Below, piece by piece: positions 1-9,160 of a DNA stretch of 64,000 bases. The position numbers were made by a program, and so were the translations under genes. The DNA is from Niveispirillum sp. SYP-B3756. GTDB lineage: Bacteria > Pseudomonadota > Alphaproteobacteria > Azospirillales > Azospirillaceae. Every line of letters begins with the position of its first letter. Within the stretch, counting starts at the first letter, position 1. The stretch covers positions 1 through 64,000 of the forward strand of contig NZ_WIDQ01000018.1 of NCBI RefSeq assembly GCF_009495745.1, written 5' to 3'. The notes under the pieces were generated by a model that had not been told where the DNA came from, made no database searches, and saw nothing but the letters and a program-made list of their open reading frames with translations.

Positions 1-392
1 CAGCTCAGAGACTGCAAATCCATCGTCGGCAGCGGCGCCGCCGTCGTTGGTGGAGCGCTTTCTAAACACCTCCAACCAACCCGTCAACCGTTTTTTTCAC
101 CGTTCTGAACTTTTTTCTCCGCAGCGCAACTGCGCTACAAAAAGTACAGAACCAATCCGGTCAACGGACCATCAAGCAAAATACCCACCAGAACAAAGTC
201 TGGCGAACACCTCACCCAACAGCACGATAGATCATTCCACTTGTCTGGGCCGAAACCCAAGAACCATTTGGAGTTGGGCTTTCAGGCTATCTCCATCCCC
301 ACCATCGTCTAAACCATTCGGCTCGTTCGAGGTGGGAGTGGGTATATAGGCGCCAGCAGTAGCCCATGCAAGGGCTATTTTCACAAAAATGC
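1..392. other. Intergenic stretch at left edge, no gene recognised
   Basis: This stretch is less GC-rich than the surrounding genes. Short open frames cross it, but none has a recognisable domain or ribosome binding site. I see a few weak hairpins and T-rich runs (around 100-120) and nothing that identifies a tRNA, rRNA or insertion sequence. It lies downstream of the fumarase gene and probably separates it from a gene to the left of the window. Confidence 0.5.
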
Positions 393-424
393 AAAAAAGC
401 CCCGACCGGGTGATCGGGGCTTTT
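393..424 (-). terminator. Rho-independent terminator of the fumarase gene
   Basis: The stem GCCCCGA (399-405) pairs with TCGGGGC (414-420) around an 8-nt loop. Read on the minus strand it is followed by six T, 15 nt after the fumarase stop codon. Confidence 0.85.
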
Positions 425-438
425 GCCTGAGGCTGATC

Positions 439-2061
439 TTACTTCGTCGCTTCGAAGAAATCGTTGCCCTTATCGTCGGTGATGATGAAGGCGGGGAAAT
501 CCTCCACCTCGATACGCCAGATGGCTTCCATCCCCAGTTCGGGAAAGGCAATGCATTCAACTTTCTTGATGCAGTCCTGGGCTAGGCGAGCGGCAGCGCC
601 ACCAATGGAGCCCAGATAGAAGCCGCCATGCTTCTGGCAGGCATTCTTCACCGCCGGCGAGCGGTTGCCTTTGGCCAACATGACGAAGGAGCCGCCAGCT
701 TCCTGGAATTGGTCGACAAAGCTGTCCATGCGGCCAGCCGTCGTTGGGCCGAAGGAGCCCGAGGCGTAACCTTCCGGCGTCTTGGCCGGGCCGGCATAAT
801 AGATCGGGTGGTTCTTGAAATAGTCCGGCAGTGGCTGGCCCGCATCCAGGGCCGCGCGCAGCTTGGCATGGGCGCTGTCGCGCGCCACGATCAGCGGGCC
901 GGTCAGCGAGACGCGGGTGCGGATCGGGTACTGGGTCAGTGTCGCCCTGATCTCCGCCATCGGCTTGGTCAGATCGATCTTCACCACCTCGTCAGAGAGG
1001 GAGGAGGCATCCACTTCCGGCAGGAAGCGGGCGGGATCGGTTTCCAACTGTTCCAGATAGATACCGTCCTTGGTGATCTTGCCCAAGGCCTGACGGTCGG
1101 CCGAGCAGGACACGCCAATACCGATCGGCAGCGAGGCACCATGGCGCGGCAGGCGGATCACCCGCACATCATGGCAGAAATATTTGCCACCAAACTGCGC
1201 GCCGATACCCAGCTTCTGGGAGGCGGCGAACAAAGCCTGCTCCATCTCCAGATCGCGATAAGCGTGGCCGCTTTCCGACCCTTGCGTCGGCAGACCATCA
1301 TAATAGCGGGCCGAGGCCAGCTTCACCGTCTTCAGGTTCAGTTCCGCCGACAGGCCGCCGATCACCACCGACAGATGGTAGGGCGGACAGGCCGAGGTGC
1401 CCAGCGAGGCCATCTTCTCTTCAATGAAGGGGATCAGCCGGTCGGGCGCCAGCACGGACGGCGTGGCCTGGAACAGGAAAGTCTTGTTGGCGGAACCGCC
1501 CCCCTTGGCCATGAAGAAGAACTTATAGGCATCCTCTCCCTCGGCATAGATCTCGATCTGGCCGGGCAGGTTGGTGCGGGTGTTCTTCTCCTCATACATG
1601 GAGAGCGGGGCCACCTGGCTGTAACGCAGGTTCCGCTTCAGATAAGCATCGCGGATGCCATCGGCCAGCGCCAGATCGTCGGCACCCTTGGTCCAGACAC
1701 GGCGACCCTTTTTGCCCATGACTATGGCGGTGCCAGTATCCTGGCACATGGGCAGCACGCCACCGGCGGCGATGGAGGCATTCTTCAGCAGGTCGAGCGC
1801 CACGAAACGGTCGTTGGCCGAGGCCTCCTTGTCATCCAGGATCTTGGCCAACTGGGCCAGATGGCCGGGACGCAGCAGGTGGTTGATGTCGATGAAGGCC
1901 TGCTCGGCCAACAGGCGCATCCCCTCCGGCTCCACCTTGAGGATGCTTTCGCCCTCAAACTCGCTAACCGAGACATAATCGGCGGTCAGCTTGCGATAGG
2001 GGGTCTTGTCCTCGCCAAGCGGGAACAGGCTGAAGCTCTGGGGCGAAAGATCATCAGGCAT
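439..2061 (-). CDS. fumA: Class I (iron-sulfur) fumarate hydratase
   Basis: Converts fumarate and malate reversibly in the cytoplasmic TCA cycle using a [4Fe-4S] cluster. The 540-residue protein has the usual length of the single-chain, oxygen-sensitive E. coli FumA/FumB type. Cys106 (MCQDTG), Cys225 (SACPPYH) and Cys319 (GVSCSADRQ) sit almost exactly where the three cluster ligands lie in FumA. The N-terminal half is the hydratase alpha domain and the C-terminal half the beta domain ([20 protein letters not shown]). The ATG at 2061 has only a weak upstream purine stretch. It appears monocistronic: a terminator follows, and 160 nt containing hairpins separate it from RidA. Family assignment is secure; fumB-type naming is equally possible. 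Confidence 0.95.
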   Translation of the reverse strand: MPDDLSPQSFSLFPLGEDKTPYRKLTADYVSVSEFEGESILKVEPEGMRLLAEQAFIDINHLLRPGHLAQLAKILDDKEASANDRFVALDLLKNASIAAGGVLPMCQDTGTAIVMGKKGRRVWTKGADDLALADGIRDAYLKRNLRYSQVAPLSMYEEKNTRTNLPGQIEIYAEGEDAYKFFFMAKGGGSANKTFLFQATPSVLAPDRLIPFIEEKMASLGTSACPPYHLSVVIGGLSAELNLKTVKLASARYYDGLPTQGSESGHAYRDLEMEQALFAASQKLGIGAQFGGKYFCHDVRVIRLPRHGASLPIGIGVSCSADRQALGKITKDGIYLEQLETDPARFLPEVDASSLSDEVVKIDLTKPMAEIRATLTQYPIRTRVSLTGPLIVARDSAHAKLRAALDAGQPLPDYFKNHPIYYAGPAKTPEGYASGSFGPTTAGRMDSFVDQFQEAGGSFVMLAKGNRSPAVKNACQKHGGFYLGSIGGAAARLAQDCIKKVECIAFPELGMEAIWRIEVEDFPAFIITDDKGNDFFEATK

Positions 2062-2133
2062 GGTTGCTCACCAATCCGGGGCTTTTGGGGGTGGCGGGCC
2101 GGGCCGCCATGATATGGCGCATCACATAGCGCG

Positions 2134-2200
2134 TCGGCCCCGCCACCGCCAGTGCGGCGAGAGGGGCGGGGCCGAAAGTGGGGGGTGATGACTCACCCCC
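2134..2200. repeat. Two intergenic hairpins between ridA and the fumarase gene
   Basis: An 11-bp perfect stem (TCGGCCCCGCC at 2134-2144 with its complement at 2165-2175) encloses a smaller hairpin. It is followed by a second stem GGGGGTGA/TCACCCCC (2181-2200). Neither has a T tract, so these look like REP-type or attenuating hairpins rather than intrinsic terminators. They lie just 3' of ridA on the minus strand. Confidence 0.55.
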
Positions 2201-2221
2201 TCACGCAGCCGGGGGCCGGGA

Positions 2222-2572
2222 TCAGCCCTGGGCCGCGACGCAGACGATTTCCACCAGATAGCCGGGGGCGGCCAGGCGGGCCTCCACCGTGGCGCGGGCC
2301 GGCGGGTTGGACTGGTCAACCCAGGCGTCCCACACCTCGTTCATGGCGGCGAAATTGCCGATGCTGGACAGGTAGATGGTGGTGGAAAGGATGCGCGACT
2401 TGGAGCTGCCGGCGGCGGCCAGCAGGGCATCGATCTGGGCCAGCACCTGGGCGGTCTGGCCCTTGATGTCGGCACTATTGTCGGCGGCGACCTGACCGGC
2501 CAGATAAACGGTGCCGTTATGGATGGCTGCTTCGCTCATGCGGCGGCCGGGCTGAAGACGGACGATGCTCAC
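2222..2572 (-). CDS. ridA: RidA family enamine/imine deaminase
   Basis: RidA (YjgF/YER057c/UK114) proteins hydrolyse reactive enamine/imine intermediates made by PLP enzymes, in the cytoplasm as trimers. The 116-residue protein has the family length, the N-terminal SEAAIHNGTVYLAGQV segment and the substrate-binding Arg93 in PPARATVEARL, followed by LVEIVCVAA. I place the start at the GTG at 2572, because AGAGGA lies about 10 nt upstream and the frame before it reads as non-coding. It is separated from the efflux operon by 171 nt and is probably transcribed alone. Confidence 0.85.
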   Translation of the reverse strand: MSIVRLQPGRRMSEAAIHNGTVYLAGQVAADNSADIKGQTAQVLAQIDALLAAAGSSKSRILSTTIYLSSIGNFAAMNEVWDAWVDQSNPPARATVEARLAAPGYLVEIVCVAAQG

Positions 2573-2743
2573 GGTCGTGGAATCCTCTTGATACCGGTGC
2601 CGCCGCCCGAATGGCGGCGGGCTGCCCTTGGCAATAAGGCGCAGATGCCCCGCCCGCAAGCAGCGGACAGGGCAAAACAGGGGATGCCAGACATGCAATC
2701 CTTACCGGTTATTGCCCAAACACACCCGCCACCGGCAGGATGA

Positions 2744-4282
2744 TTACTCCATCACTGCCGGATGATCATCCCCGGCCGCTGCGCGCCGGGCGGGTTTCCG
2801 AAGCAGCAGCAATAGGGGGGCAATGCCCAGCGTCACCAACATCATCAGCTTGAAATCATTGAGATAGGCAATCATCGCCGCCTGCTGGTTGACCATGGCA
2901 TCAACCATCGCCAGCCCCTTTGCGGGCGAGATTGTCCCAAGCAGGGCCAGATAGGGATCAAGCTGTACGCGGAACGGGTTGATGAAGGCGCCCAGTTCGG
3001 CATGGTTGATCTGGGTATTTTGGGCCAGCAGGCTGGTAACAGCCGAAACCCCGACACTGCTGCCCAGATTGCGCAGCAGGCTGAACAGGCTGGCGGCATC
3101 CGTGCGATCCTGCGGGGCCAAGGTGGCAAAGGCCAGGGTGGAAAGCGGAACGAAGATCAAACCCAGCCCCAGCCCCTGAATGATGCCGCTGGTGATGATC
3201 GGCCCCATGCCCATGACAATGGTATATTCCGTCATCAGATGCAGCGACCAAGCGGTCAACGCCAACCCGGCCAGGATCATCAGCCGTGCATCAACACGCT
3301 GCACCAGACGGCCGACGGCAATCATGCTGACCATCACCCCCACCCCACGTGGCGCGATGACCAGACCGGTGGTGATGGTGGGATAGCCCATCAATCGTTG
3401 CAGCAAGGGCGGCAATAATGCCATGGCCGCCAGCACGATCACGCCCACCACGAAGATCAGCACCAGCCCCACCGCCAGATTCCGATCCCGCAAGATACGT
3501 GGTTCGATAAAGGGCTTTTCCGCCGTCAGGATATGGATGACGAAAGCCCAGAAGGCGCTGAGTGCCAAGGCCGCTTCCAGCCAGATTTCGGTGGAAGCGA
3601 ACCAGTCCAACTGTTCGCCACGGTCCAGCATCATCTGCAGACCGCCCACGGCGAGACTGAGCAGGGCGAAGCCAAGGAAATCGAAGCCACGGGGCCGGGT
3701 GGTCGAACGGGGCAGCCAGATCAGCATCCCGACGAAGGCCACAATACCGATCGGCAGGTTGATGTAGAAAACCCACCGCCAGTCCAGCATCTCCGTCAGG
3801 TAACCGCCCAGCGTCGGCCCGATGATGGGGCCGACCATGATGCCAGTCCCCCAAAGGGCCATCGCCTGACCATGGCGTTCCTTGGGGTTGATGTTCAACA
3901 GCACCGTCTGGGACAGCGGCACCAGCGGAGCGCCGAACACACCCTGCAGCAGGCGAAAAGCCACCATCTCTTCCAGGCTGGTGGCAATGCCACACAGCAT
4001 GGAGAACAGGACGAAACCACCGACAGAGGTGATGAACAGGGTCTTCAGCCCCACCCGGTCGGCCAGCCAGCCGGTCACCGGCGTCATGATGGCAGCCGCG
4101 ACGATATAGGAGGTCAGCACCCAGGTGATGCTGTCCTGTGCCGCGCCCAAGCTACCCTGCATGGACGGCAAAGCGACATTGGCGATGGTGGTATCCAGCA
4201 CCTGCATGACAGTGGCGAGCATGATCGACAGGGTGATCAGCCCGCGATGCTTCACCTCAACCGATTGTTTCGAAGCCGACAT
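2744..4282 (-). CDS. emrB: EmrB-type DHA2 family multidrug efflux permease
   Basis: Inner-membrane major facilitator (14 TM, DHA2) that exports hydrophobic drugs by proton antiport, normally with an EmrA adaptor and an outer-membrane channel. The 512 residues carry motif D1 (LDTTIANVALP), motif A (GWLADRVGLK), motif B (RLLQGVFGA) and the antiporter motif C (GPIIGPTLGGYL). It is last in the marR-emrA-emrB operon, 53 nt after emrA. No TolC-like gene is nearby, so the outer-membrane partner must be encoded elsewhere. The substrate cannot be told from sequence. Confidence 0.92.
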   Translation of the reverse strand: MSASKQSVEVKHRGLITLSIMLATVMQVLDTTIANVALPSMQGSLGAAQDSITWVLTSYIVAAAIMTPVTGWLADRVGLKTLFITSVGGFVLFSMLCGIATSLEEMVAFRLLQGVFGAPLVPLSQTVLLNINPKERHGQAMALWGTGIMVGPIIGPTLGGYLTEMLDWRWVFYINLPIGIVAFVGMLIWLPRSTTRPRGFDFLGFALLSLAVGGLQMMLDRGEQLDWFASTEIWLEAALALSAFWAFVIHILTAEKPFIEPRILRDRNLAVGLVLIFVVGVIVLAAMALLPPLLQRLMGYPTITTGLVIAPRGVGVMVSMIAVGRLVQRVDARLMILAGLALTAWSLHLMTEYTIVMGMGPIITSGIIQGLGLGLIFVPLSTLAFATLAPQDRTDAASLFSLLRNLGSSVGVSAVTSLLAQNTQINHAELGAFINPFRVQLDPYLALLGTISPAKGLAMVDAMVNQQAAMIAYLNDFKLMMLVTLGIAPLLLLLRKPARRAAAGDDHPAVME

Positions 4283-4335
4283 GATGGCTTCTCCATTTCA
4301 TTACGGAAAAGAAATGATTACCGGTCCGCCAGGAT

Positions 4336-5409
4336 TCACTTTCCCGCCGCCCGTGCGGTGGCCAGACCGGGCAGGCCACGGCTGTAGCCGGTATCGACAG
4401 CCACATTGACCGAAAGGCCGGCGCGCAGGGGCACATCCGCCGCCTTGTCCAGCACCAGCCGCACCGGCACGCGCTGCACCACTTTCACCCAGTTGCCGGT
4501 CGCGTTCTGCGCCGGGATCAGGGAGAATTCCGAACCGGTCCCTGCCCCGATGCTTTCCACCCGCGCCGTCAGCGTACGGTCGGGATAGGCATCCAGCCGC
4601 ACCGTTGCCGTCTGGCCGGGGATCATGTGGGTCAGGTCAGTTTCCTTGTAATTGGCCTCAATATAGGTGCGGCCGGTCTCCACCAGGCTGAGGGCGGACA
4701 GGCCCAGCGGCATGAACTGGCCGACATGCAGCCGGTCGGTCTGGCTGACGACCCCATCGGCCGGGGCCATGACGCTGGTGCGTGACAGGTCCAGGGCCGC
4801 CCGTTCCCGCGCGGCCAGGGCCAGCATCACCGAGGGGTGCTTGTCCGTTTCGATCGCCGGGTCACCGCCCAGCGCTGCCAGGGCAGCGGCCACACCCTGC
4901 CGGGTCTTGGCGACCCCCTGTTCGGCCATCCGCAGATCGTTGCGCACCTCATCCAGCCGGGACTGGGCTGCATAGCCGCTGGTGGCCAGCTTGGACTGAC
5001 GGTCAAATTCCCGCCGGCGGTAATCCAGCGTCTGTTCCGCCTCCTGCAAGGCTGCCTTTTCCTGCGAATAGGCGGCACGCATTTGTTCCACCTGCAGGCG
5101 GGAAGCGGCGATCGTGGCATCGGCCTGGGCCAAAGCGATGCGATAGGGTTCCGGGTCAATACGGAACAGCAGATCGCCGCGCTTCACATGCGCATTCTCC
5201 GCCACCTTCACCTCGGCAATGCGGCCGGAGACTTCCGCCGCGACGGAAATCATATCCTGCTGCACATAGGCATTGTCGGTGTCGATATAACGCCCGCCGG
5301 TGGCCCAGACATACAGCCCCCCCGCCCCCAGCAGCAGCGGCAGGGAGAGCATCAGACCCAAGCGGCGCGCGCGACCCATGCGGGAAACCTTGGTGCTGTC
5401 ATCACTCAT
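4336..5409 (-). CDS. emrA: HlyD/EmrA family membrane fusion protein
   Basis: Periplasmic adaptor linking the EmrB pump to an outer-membrane channel. The 357-residue protein has a single N-terminal membrane anchor (about residues 14-32, LGLMLSLPLLLGAGGLYVWA), then TDNAYVQQDMISVAAEVSGR, the typical start of EmrA lipoyl-like domains, a coiled-coil hairpin (about 90-190) and a beta-barrel section (VETGRTYIEANYKETDLTHM). Its ATG overlaps the stop codon of marR by 4 nt, indicating translational coupling. It belongs to the same operon as emrB. Confidence 0.93.
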   Translation of the reverse strand: MSDDSTKVSRMGRARRLGLMLSLPLLLGAGGLYVWATGGRYIDTDNAYVQQDMISVAAEVSGRIAEVKVAENAHVKRGDLLFRIDPEPYRIALAQADATIAASRLQVEQMRAAYSQEKAALQEAEQTLDYRRREFDRQSKLATSGYAAQSRLDEVRNDLRMAEQGVAKTRQGVAAALAALGGDPAIETDKHPSVMLALAARERAALDLSRTSVMAPADGVVSQTDRLHVGQFMPLGLSALSLVETGRTYIEANYKETDLTHMIPGQTATVRLDAYPDRTLTARVESIGAGTGSEFSLIPAQNATGNWVKVVQRVPVRLVLDKAADVPLRAGLSVNVAVDTGYSRGLPGLATARAAGK

Positions 5410-5873
5410 TTCTTGCCTTCCTCGACCGGGGAACCCGGCACTGTATTGGATAGATTGCCGCGAACCCGTATCAGCAGCGCCAGCAACGTCTCCCGCTCCG
5501 CCGGGCTGAAGCCTGTCAGCGCCTCATCGAAGATCGCGTTGGCGATAAGGCGCATCTGCGCTACCGCATCACGCGCCTTATTGGTGAGGAACAGCAGCCG
5601 GGCACGCCGGTCGCCCGGGTCCGCCCGGCGCTCCACCCACCCCCCTTCGACCATGCGATCGATGGTGCGGGTCAGGGTGATCGGCTCAATCTCCAACAAC
5701 TCGGCCAGTTCTGCCTGCTTCAGACCTTCCCCTTGGGCGATCTTGAACATGGCGAACCATTGCGCCCGGGTGGAGCCGGCGGCACGGGCATGTTGGTCGA
5801 AACGACGCCACATCAGGCGCGTCGTCTCCCCCAACAGGGAGCCCAGGGAGAGGGGTATGGGTTCGTTTGTCAT
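5406..5873 (-). CDS. MarR family regulator of the efflux operon
   Basis: Winged-helix dimeric repressor expected to respond to phenolic or drug-like ligands and to control emrAB. The 155 residues include the MarR helix-turn-helix (about 55-80, LKQAELAELLEIEPITLTRT) and the wing with RRADPGDRRARLLFLT. It is the first gene of marR-emrA-emrB. The start at 5873 has no Shine-Dalgarno sequence and lies only 9 nt beyond a perfect TATAAT, so the message may be leaderless. A palindrome covers this promoter, so autorepression is likely. Confidence 0.92.
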   Translation of the reverse strand: MTNEPIPLSLGSLLGETTRLMWRRFDQHARAAGSTRAQWFAMFKIAQGEGLKQAELAELLEIEPITLTRTIDRMVEGGWVERRADPGDRRARLLFLTNKARDAVAQMRLIANAIFDEALTGFSPAERETLLALLIRVRGNLSNTVPGSPVEEGKK

Positions 5874-5879
5874 GGCTTA

Positions 5880-5902
5880 CATATTATAAGCCTGCTTATT
5901 AT
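5880..5902 (-). promoter_or_regulatory. marR promoter with overlapping palindromic operator
   Basis: On the minus strand a TATAAT hexamer (5880-5885) precedes the marR ATG by 9 nt. The inverted repeat ATAAGC-CT-GCTTAT (5886-5899), which extends with one mismatch on each side, sits immediately upstream of it within the core promoter. This is the arrangement expected for an autoregulated MarR repressor. Confidence 0.65.
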
Positions 5903-6039
5903 CAGCAAGCTCGGTATAATAACGGCACCCATGCGGCGAATGCAGGACGCCACCGGCCGGCATCGCGGGCCGCACCCCGGTATCTGCCTTGCCACGCGCC
6001 GATACTGGGCGTAATGCTGCACGCTGGTTTCATGGCAGG

Positions 6040-6423
6040 ATGATGGCAGTGCGGGCTCCCCTTTCCCATTGGCGATATTGGCTGGCGGCGGCACTGCTGC
6101 TGCTGGCGGGCGCCATGGGCGGGGCGGCGGCGGCACGCCAACCGGCGGAGAATGCCGGCAATGTCTGTCACCATGGGGATCGTACCGGCTGTGCCGCCAT
6201 CCTCACCGCCCCGGCACAGCCCACCATTCTGCAGGCGCTGAGCCGGCTGGATGGCAAGGCACTGGCCCAGGCGGACGGCCATGCTGCCGGCCTGATACCG
6301 GATGGCTGGGGCCTGCTGACCATCAGCGGAACGGCGCGACGCGCCCAGATGCCGGAAAGCCAGGCGCATCGTCGGCGGATGGCCGGGGGCAGCCGCCCAC
6401 GCGCCCCACCGGCCCTCACCTGA
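6040..6423 (+). CDS. Hypothetical small exported or membrane protein
   Basis: A 127-residue frame starting MMAVRAPLSHWRYWLAAALLLLAG with one strong hydrophobic segment (about 11-30) ending in small residues (GGAAAA), so it could be a signal peptide or anchor. Two Cys follow (NVCHHGDRTGCAA), which could form a disulfide in the periplasm. I recognise no family, and the Arg/Pro-rich C-terminus (RRRMAGGSRPRAPPA) looks weakly coding. It lies between marR and secDF on the other strand from marR. It may be a real lineage-specific gene or a chance frame in GC-rich DNA. Confidence 0.35.
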   Translation: MMAVRAPLSHWRYWLAAALLLLAGAMGGAAAARQPAENAGNVCHHGDRTGCAAILTAPAQPTILQALSRLDGKALAQADGHAAGLIPDGWGLLTISGTARRAQMPESQAHRRRMAGGSRPRAPPALT

Positions 6424-6527
6424 ATTCCCTGATCACTCCCCCAAGCGATCACCGCAAGGGACCGGACCACCGGTTCGGCCCCCTATGCGGTATCGCGGCA
6501 ATCCCCCCTTTGTCGGGATAAAAGCCG

Positions 6528-9068
6528 ATGTTGAATTTCTCCAAGCTCCGAACGGCATTGATCCTCGGGATCTGCCTTCTGGGCGTTCTGCTTTCTGTTC
6601 CCAGCCTGATCGGGCCGGGAAATATACCTTCTTGGCTGCCGGTGCGGCATTTCAACCTGGGTCTTGATCTGCAGGGCGGCTCCTATCTGCTGCTGGAGGT
6701 CGATGCCGAGGCGGTGAAGCGCGAACGGCTGGAAAGTGCCACTGATGAGGCGCGCGGCCTGCTGCGCACCGGCGACCTGCGGATTGGCGGCGTGGCTGTG
6801 GATGGCGATGGCATCCTGGTGCGGCTGGTTGATGCCAATGATGCCGCCCGCGCTGCCGACCTGCTGAAGCCGATGACCATCGGCACCCTGCCGGGCGAAC
6901 AGGGTGATTTCACCATCACCCAGGAAACCGGGCGGGTCCGCCTCACCTTTGGCCAGCAGGCCCTGGCCAAGCGGGTCAGCAAGGCGGTGGAACAGTCGCT
7001 GGAAATCGTCCGCCGTCGTATCGATGAAACCGGCGTGAACGAGCCGATCGTGGCCCGCCAGGGTGCAGCCCGCGTGCTGGTGCAGTTGCCGGGTGTGACC
7101 GATCCGGGCCGCATCAAGCGCCTGCTGGGCCAGACCGCCAAGATGACCTTCCATCTGGTGGGTGATGGCACGGTGGCGCCGGGTTCCGCCGCCCCGCCCG
7201 GCTATGACTGGCTGCCCAACAGCGACCGTGCCGCCGGCGAGGGCCGGATGCTGGTGCGCAAGAAGGTGGAGGTGGATGGTTCCACCCTGACCGACGCCCA
7301 GCCCTCCCCCGATCCCAAGACCGGCCAGTGGGTGGTCTCTTTCGCCTTTGATCAGGTGGGGGCCCGCCGCTTCGCCGATACTACCCGCAACAATGTGAAC
7401 AAGCCGTTCGCCATCGTGCTGGATGGCAAAGTGATCTCCGCCCCGGTGATCCGGGAGCCGATCGTCGGTGGCCGTGGCCAGATCAGCGGCAATTTCAACG
7501 CCCAGTCGGCCACCGAACTGGCCGTGCTGCTGCGCGCTGGCGCCCTGCCCGCCCCGCTGACCGTGGTGGAGGAACGCTCCATCGGGCCCGAACTGGGGGC
7601 GGACAGCATCAAGGCCGGCCTGATCTCCTGCATCGTCGGGGTGGTGCTGGTGGTCGGCTATATGTGGCTGACCTATGGCATGTTCGGCATTTTTGCCAAT
7701 ATCGCCTTGATCTTTAACCTGTTCCTGACGCTGGCCTGCCTGGCCATGCTGCAGGCGACACTGACCCTGCCAGGCATTGCCGGTATCGTGCTGACGCTTG
7801 GCATGTCGGTGGATGCCAACATCCTGATCAATGAGCGTATCAAGGAAGAGCTGCGCAAGGGCAAGACGCCGCTGTCGGCGCTGGAGGCGGGCTACACCAA
7901 GGCCTTTGCCACCATCACCGACAGTAACCTGACCACGCTGATCAAGATGGTGCTGCTCTATATTGTGGGCACCGGTGCGGTGAAGGGTTTTGCCGTCACC
8001 ACCTCGCTGGGCATCATCACCTCCATGTTCACCGCCACCCTGGTGGCGCGCCTGCTGACGGCCATCTGGTACAAGCGCCGCCGGCCCAAGAGCATCCCGG
8101 TTTTCGGTCTGATCAAGCTGAAGACGGTCGGGCTCAACATCTCCTTCATGAAGGGCCGCCATGTCGGTCTGGCGACGTCGGTGGTGCTGTCCACCCTGTC
8201 CATCTTCATGTTCTTCAAGCCCGGCCTGAATTACGGCATCGATTTTGCCGGCGGTATCGTGATGGAAATCCGCACCGAACAGCCGGCTGATTTCGCCAAG
8301 CTGCGTGAGGTGATGGAGGGCGTGAATGTCGGGCCGGTGGCCCTGCAATCCTTCGGCACCGACCGCGATGTCATCCTGCGCCTGGAACGCCAGGAAGGCG
8401 CCGAAGCCAACCAGCAGGCCGCCATCAAGGCCGTGACGGACGCGCTGAACCAGCATGTGCCGGGTACCGAGGTGCGCCGCGTGGAAGCCGTGGGCGCCTC
8501 TGTCTCCGGTGAGCTGTTCCATGACGGGATGCTGGCCCTGGGGCTGGCCGCCCTGGCCATGCTGTTCTACATCACCATCCGCTTCGAATGGCAGTTCGGC
8601 GTCGGTGCCGTGGTGACCATGATGCTGGACGTGACCAAGACCATCGGCTTCTACGCCCTGACGGGGATGCAGTTCAACCTGACGGCCATCGCCGCCATGC
8701 TGGCCATCATGGGCTTCTCCATCAATGACAAGGTCGTGGTCTATGACCGTGTGCGTGAGAATCTGCGGCTTTATCGCAAGATGCCGCTGCGGGAGTTGAT
8801 CGACCGGTCCATCAATGAAACGATGAGCCGCACGATCAACACCAATATCGCCCTGTTCCTGTCGATCCTACCGCTGGCCCTGTTCGGCGGTGAGGCCTTG
8901 CGGGAATTTGCCTGGGCACTGCTGTTCGGCGTGCTGCTGGCAACCTCGTCCTCCATCTTCATCGCAGCCCCGATCCTGCTCTATCTGGGCGAACATCGGC
9001 TGCGCAAGACGATGACGGATGGCGAGCCGCCCGCCGTTGAAGCGCCGGCCGAACCCGGCAAGGCGTAA
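6528..9068 (+). CDS. secDF: Fused SecD-SecF protein translocase subunit
   Basis: Membrane component that uses the proton gradient to help pull secreted proteins through SecYEG. The 846-residue chain joins SecD (about 1-525: TM1, GLDLQGGSYLLLEVD, the large periplasmic P1 domain, five TM helices with GMSVDANILINERI) to SecF (about 545-835: GLNYGIDFAGGIVMEI, five TM helices with GFSINDKVVVYDRVREN). Most proteobacteria encode SecD and SecF separately next to yajC; here they are one frame with no yajC beside it. It might therefore be a relocated or second copy. A strong terminator follows. Confidence 0.95.
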   Translation: MLNFSKLRTALILGICLLGVLLSVPSLIGPGNIPSWLPVRHFNLGLDLQGGSYLLLEVDAEAVKRERLESATDEARGLLRTGDLRIGGVAVDGDGILVRLVDANDAARAADLLKPMTIGTLPGEQGDFTITQETGRVRLTFGQQALAKRVSKAVEQSLEIVRRRIDETGVNEPIVARQGAARVLVQLPGVTDPGRIKRLLGQTAKMTFHLVGDGTVAPGSAAPPGYDWLPNSDRAAGEGRMLVRKKVEVDGSTLTDAQPSPDPKTGQWVVSFAFDQVGARRFADTTRNNVNKPFAIVLDGKVISAPVIREPIVGGRGQISGNFNAQSATELAVLLRAGALPAPLTVVEERSIGPELGADSIKAGLISCIVGVVLVVGYMWLTYGMFGIFANIALIFNLFLTLACLAMLQATLTLPGIAGIVLTLGMSVDANILINERIKEELRKGKTPLSALEAGYTKAFATITDSNLTTLIKMVLLYIVGTGAVKGFAVTTSLGIITSMFTATLVARLLTAIWYKRRRPKSIPVFGLIKLKTVGLNISFMKGRHVGLATSVVLSTLSIFMFFKPGLNYGIDFAGGIVMEIRTEQPADFAKLREVMEGVNVGPVALQSFGTDRDVILRLERQEGAEANQQAAIKAVTDALNQHVPGTEVRRVEAVGASVSGELFHDGMLALGLAALAMLFYITIRFEWQFGVGAVVTMMLDVTKTIGFYALTGMQFNLTAIAAMLAIMGFSINDKVVVYDRVRENLRLYRKMPLRELIDRSINETMSRTINTNIALFLSILPLALFGGEALREFAWALLFGVLLATSSSIFIAAPILLYLGEHRLRKTMTDGEPPAVEAPAEPGKA

Positions 9069-9082
9069 AATCGCTGTCGTTG

Positions 9083-9119
9083 AAAACCCCCGGCATCACC
9101 CAGATGCCGGGGGTTTTTT
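9083..9119 (+). terminator. Rho-independent terminator of secDF
   Basis: The stem CCCCCGGCAT/ATGCCGGGGG with a 7-nt loop is followed by six T, about 20 nt after the secDF stop. Confidence 0.92.
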
Positions 9120-9160
9120 CATTCCGCCAGGAGCAACGGCAAGCCGCGCTTCTGATGGGG

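Noticed and set aside
1-60. Possible tRNA-Cys fragment (GACTGCAAATCC near position 11)
   Set aside because: The anticodon-like string is not flanked by a pairing acceptor or T arm and there is no GGTTCGA; it does not fold as a tRNA.
47-349. Open frame of 100 codons at the left edge
   Set aside because: No ribosome binding site, no domain, unusual composition; more likely chance in non-coding DNA.
628-2112. Long open frame antisense to the fumarase gene
   Set aside because: Shadow frame of a well-identified gene in GC-rich DNA; the translation has no recognisable protein features.
6483-8522. 679-codon frame antisense to secDF
   Set aside because: His/Gln-rich low-complexity translation typical of an antisense shadow of a high-GC gene.
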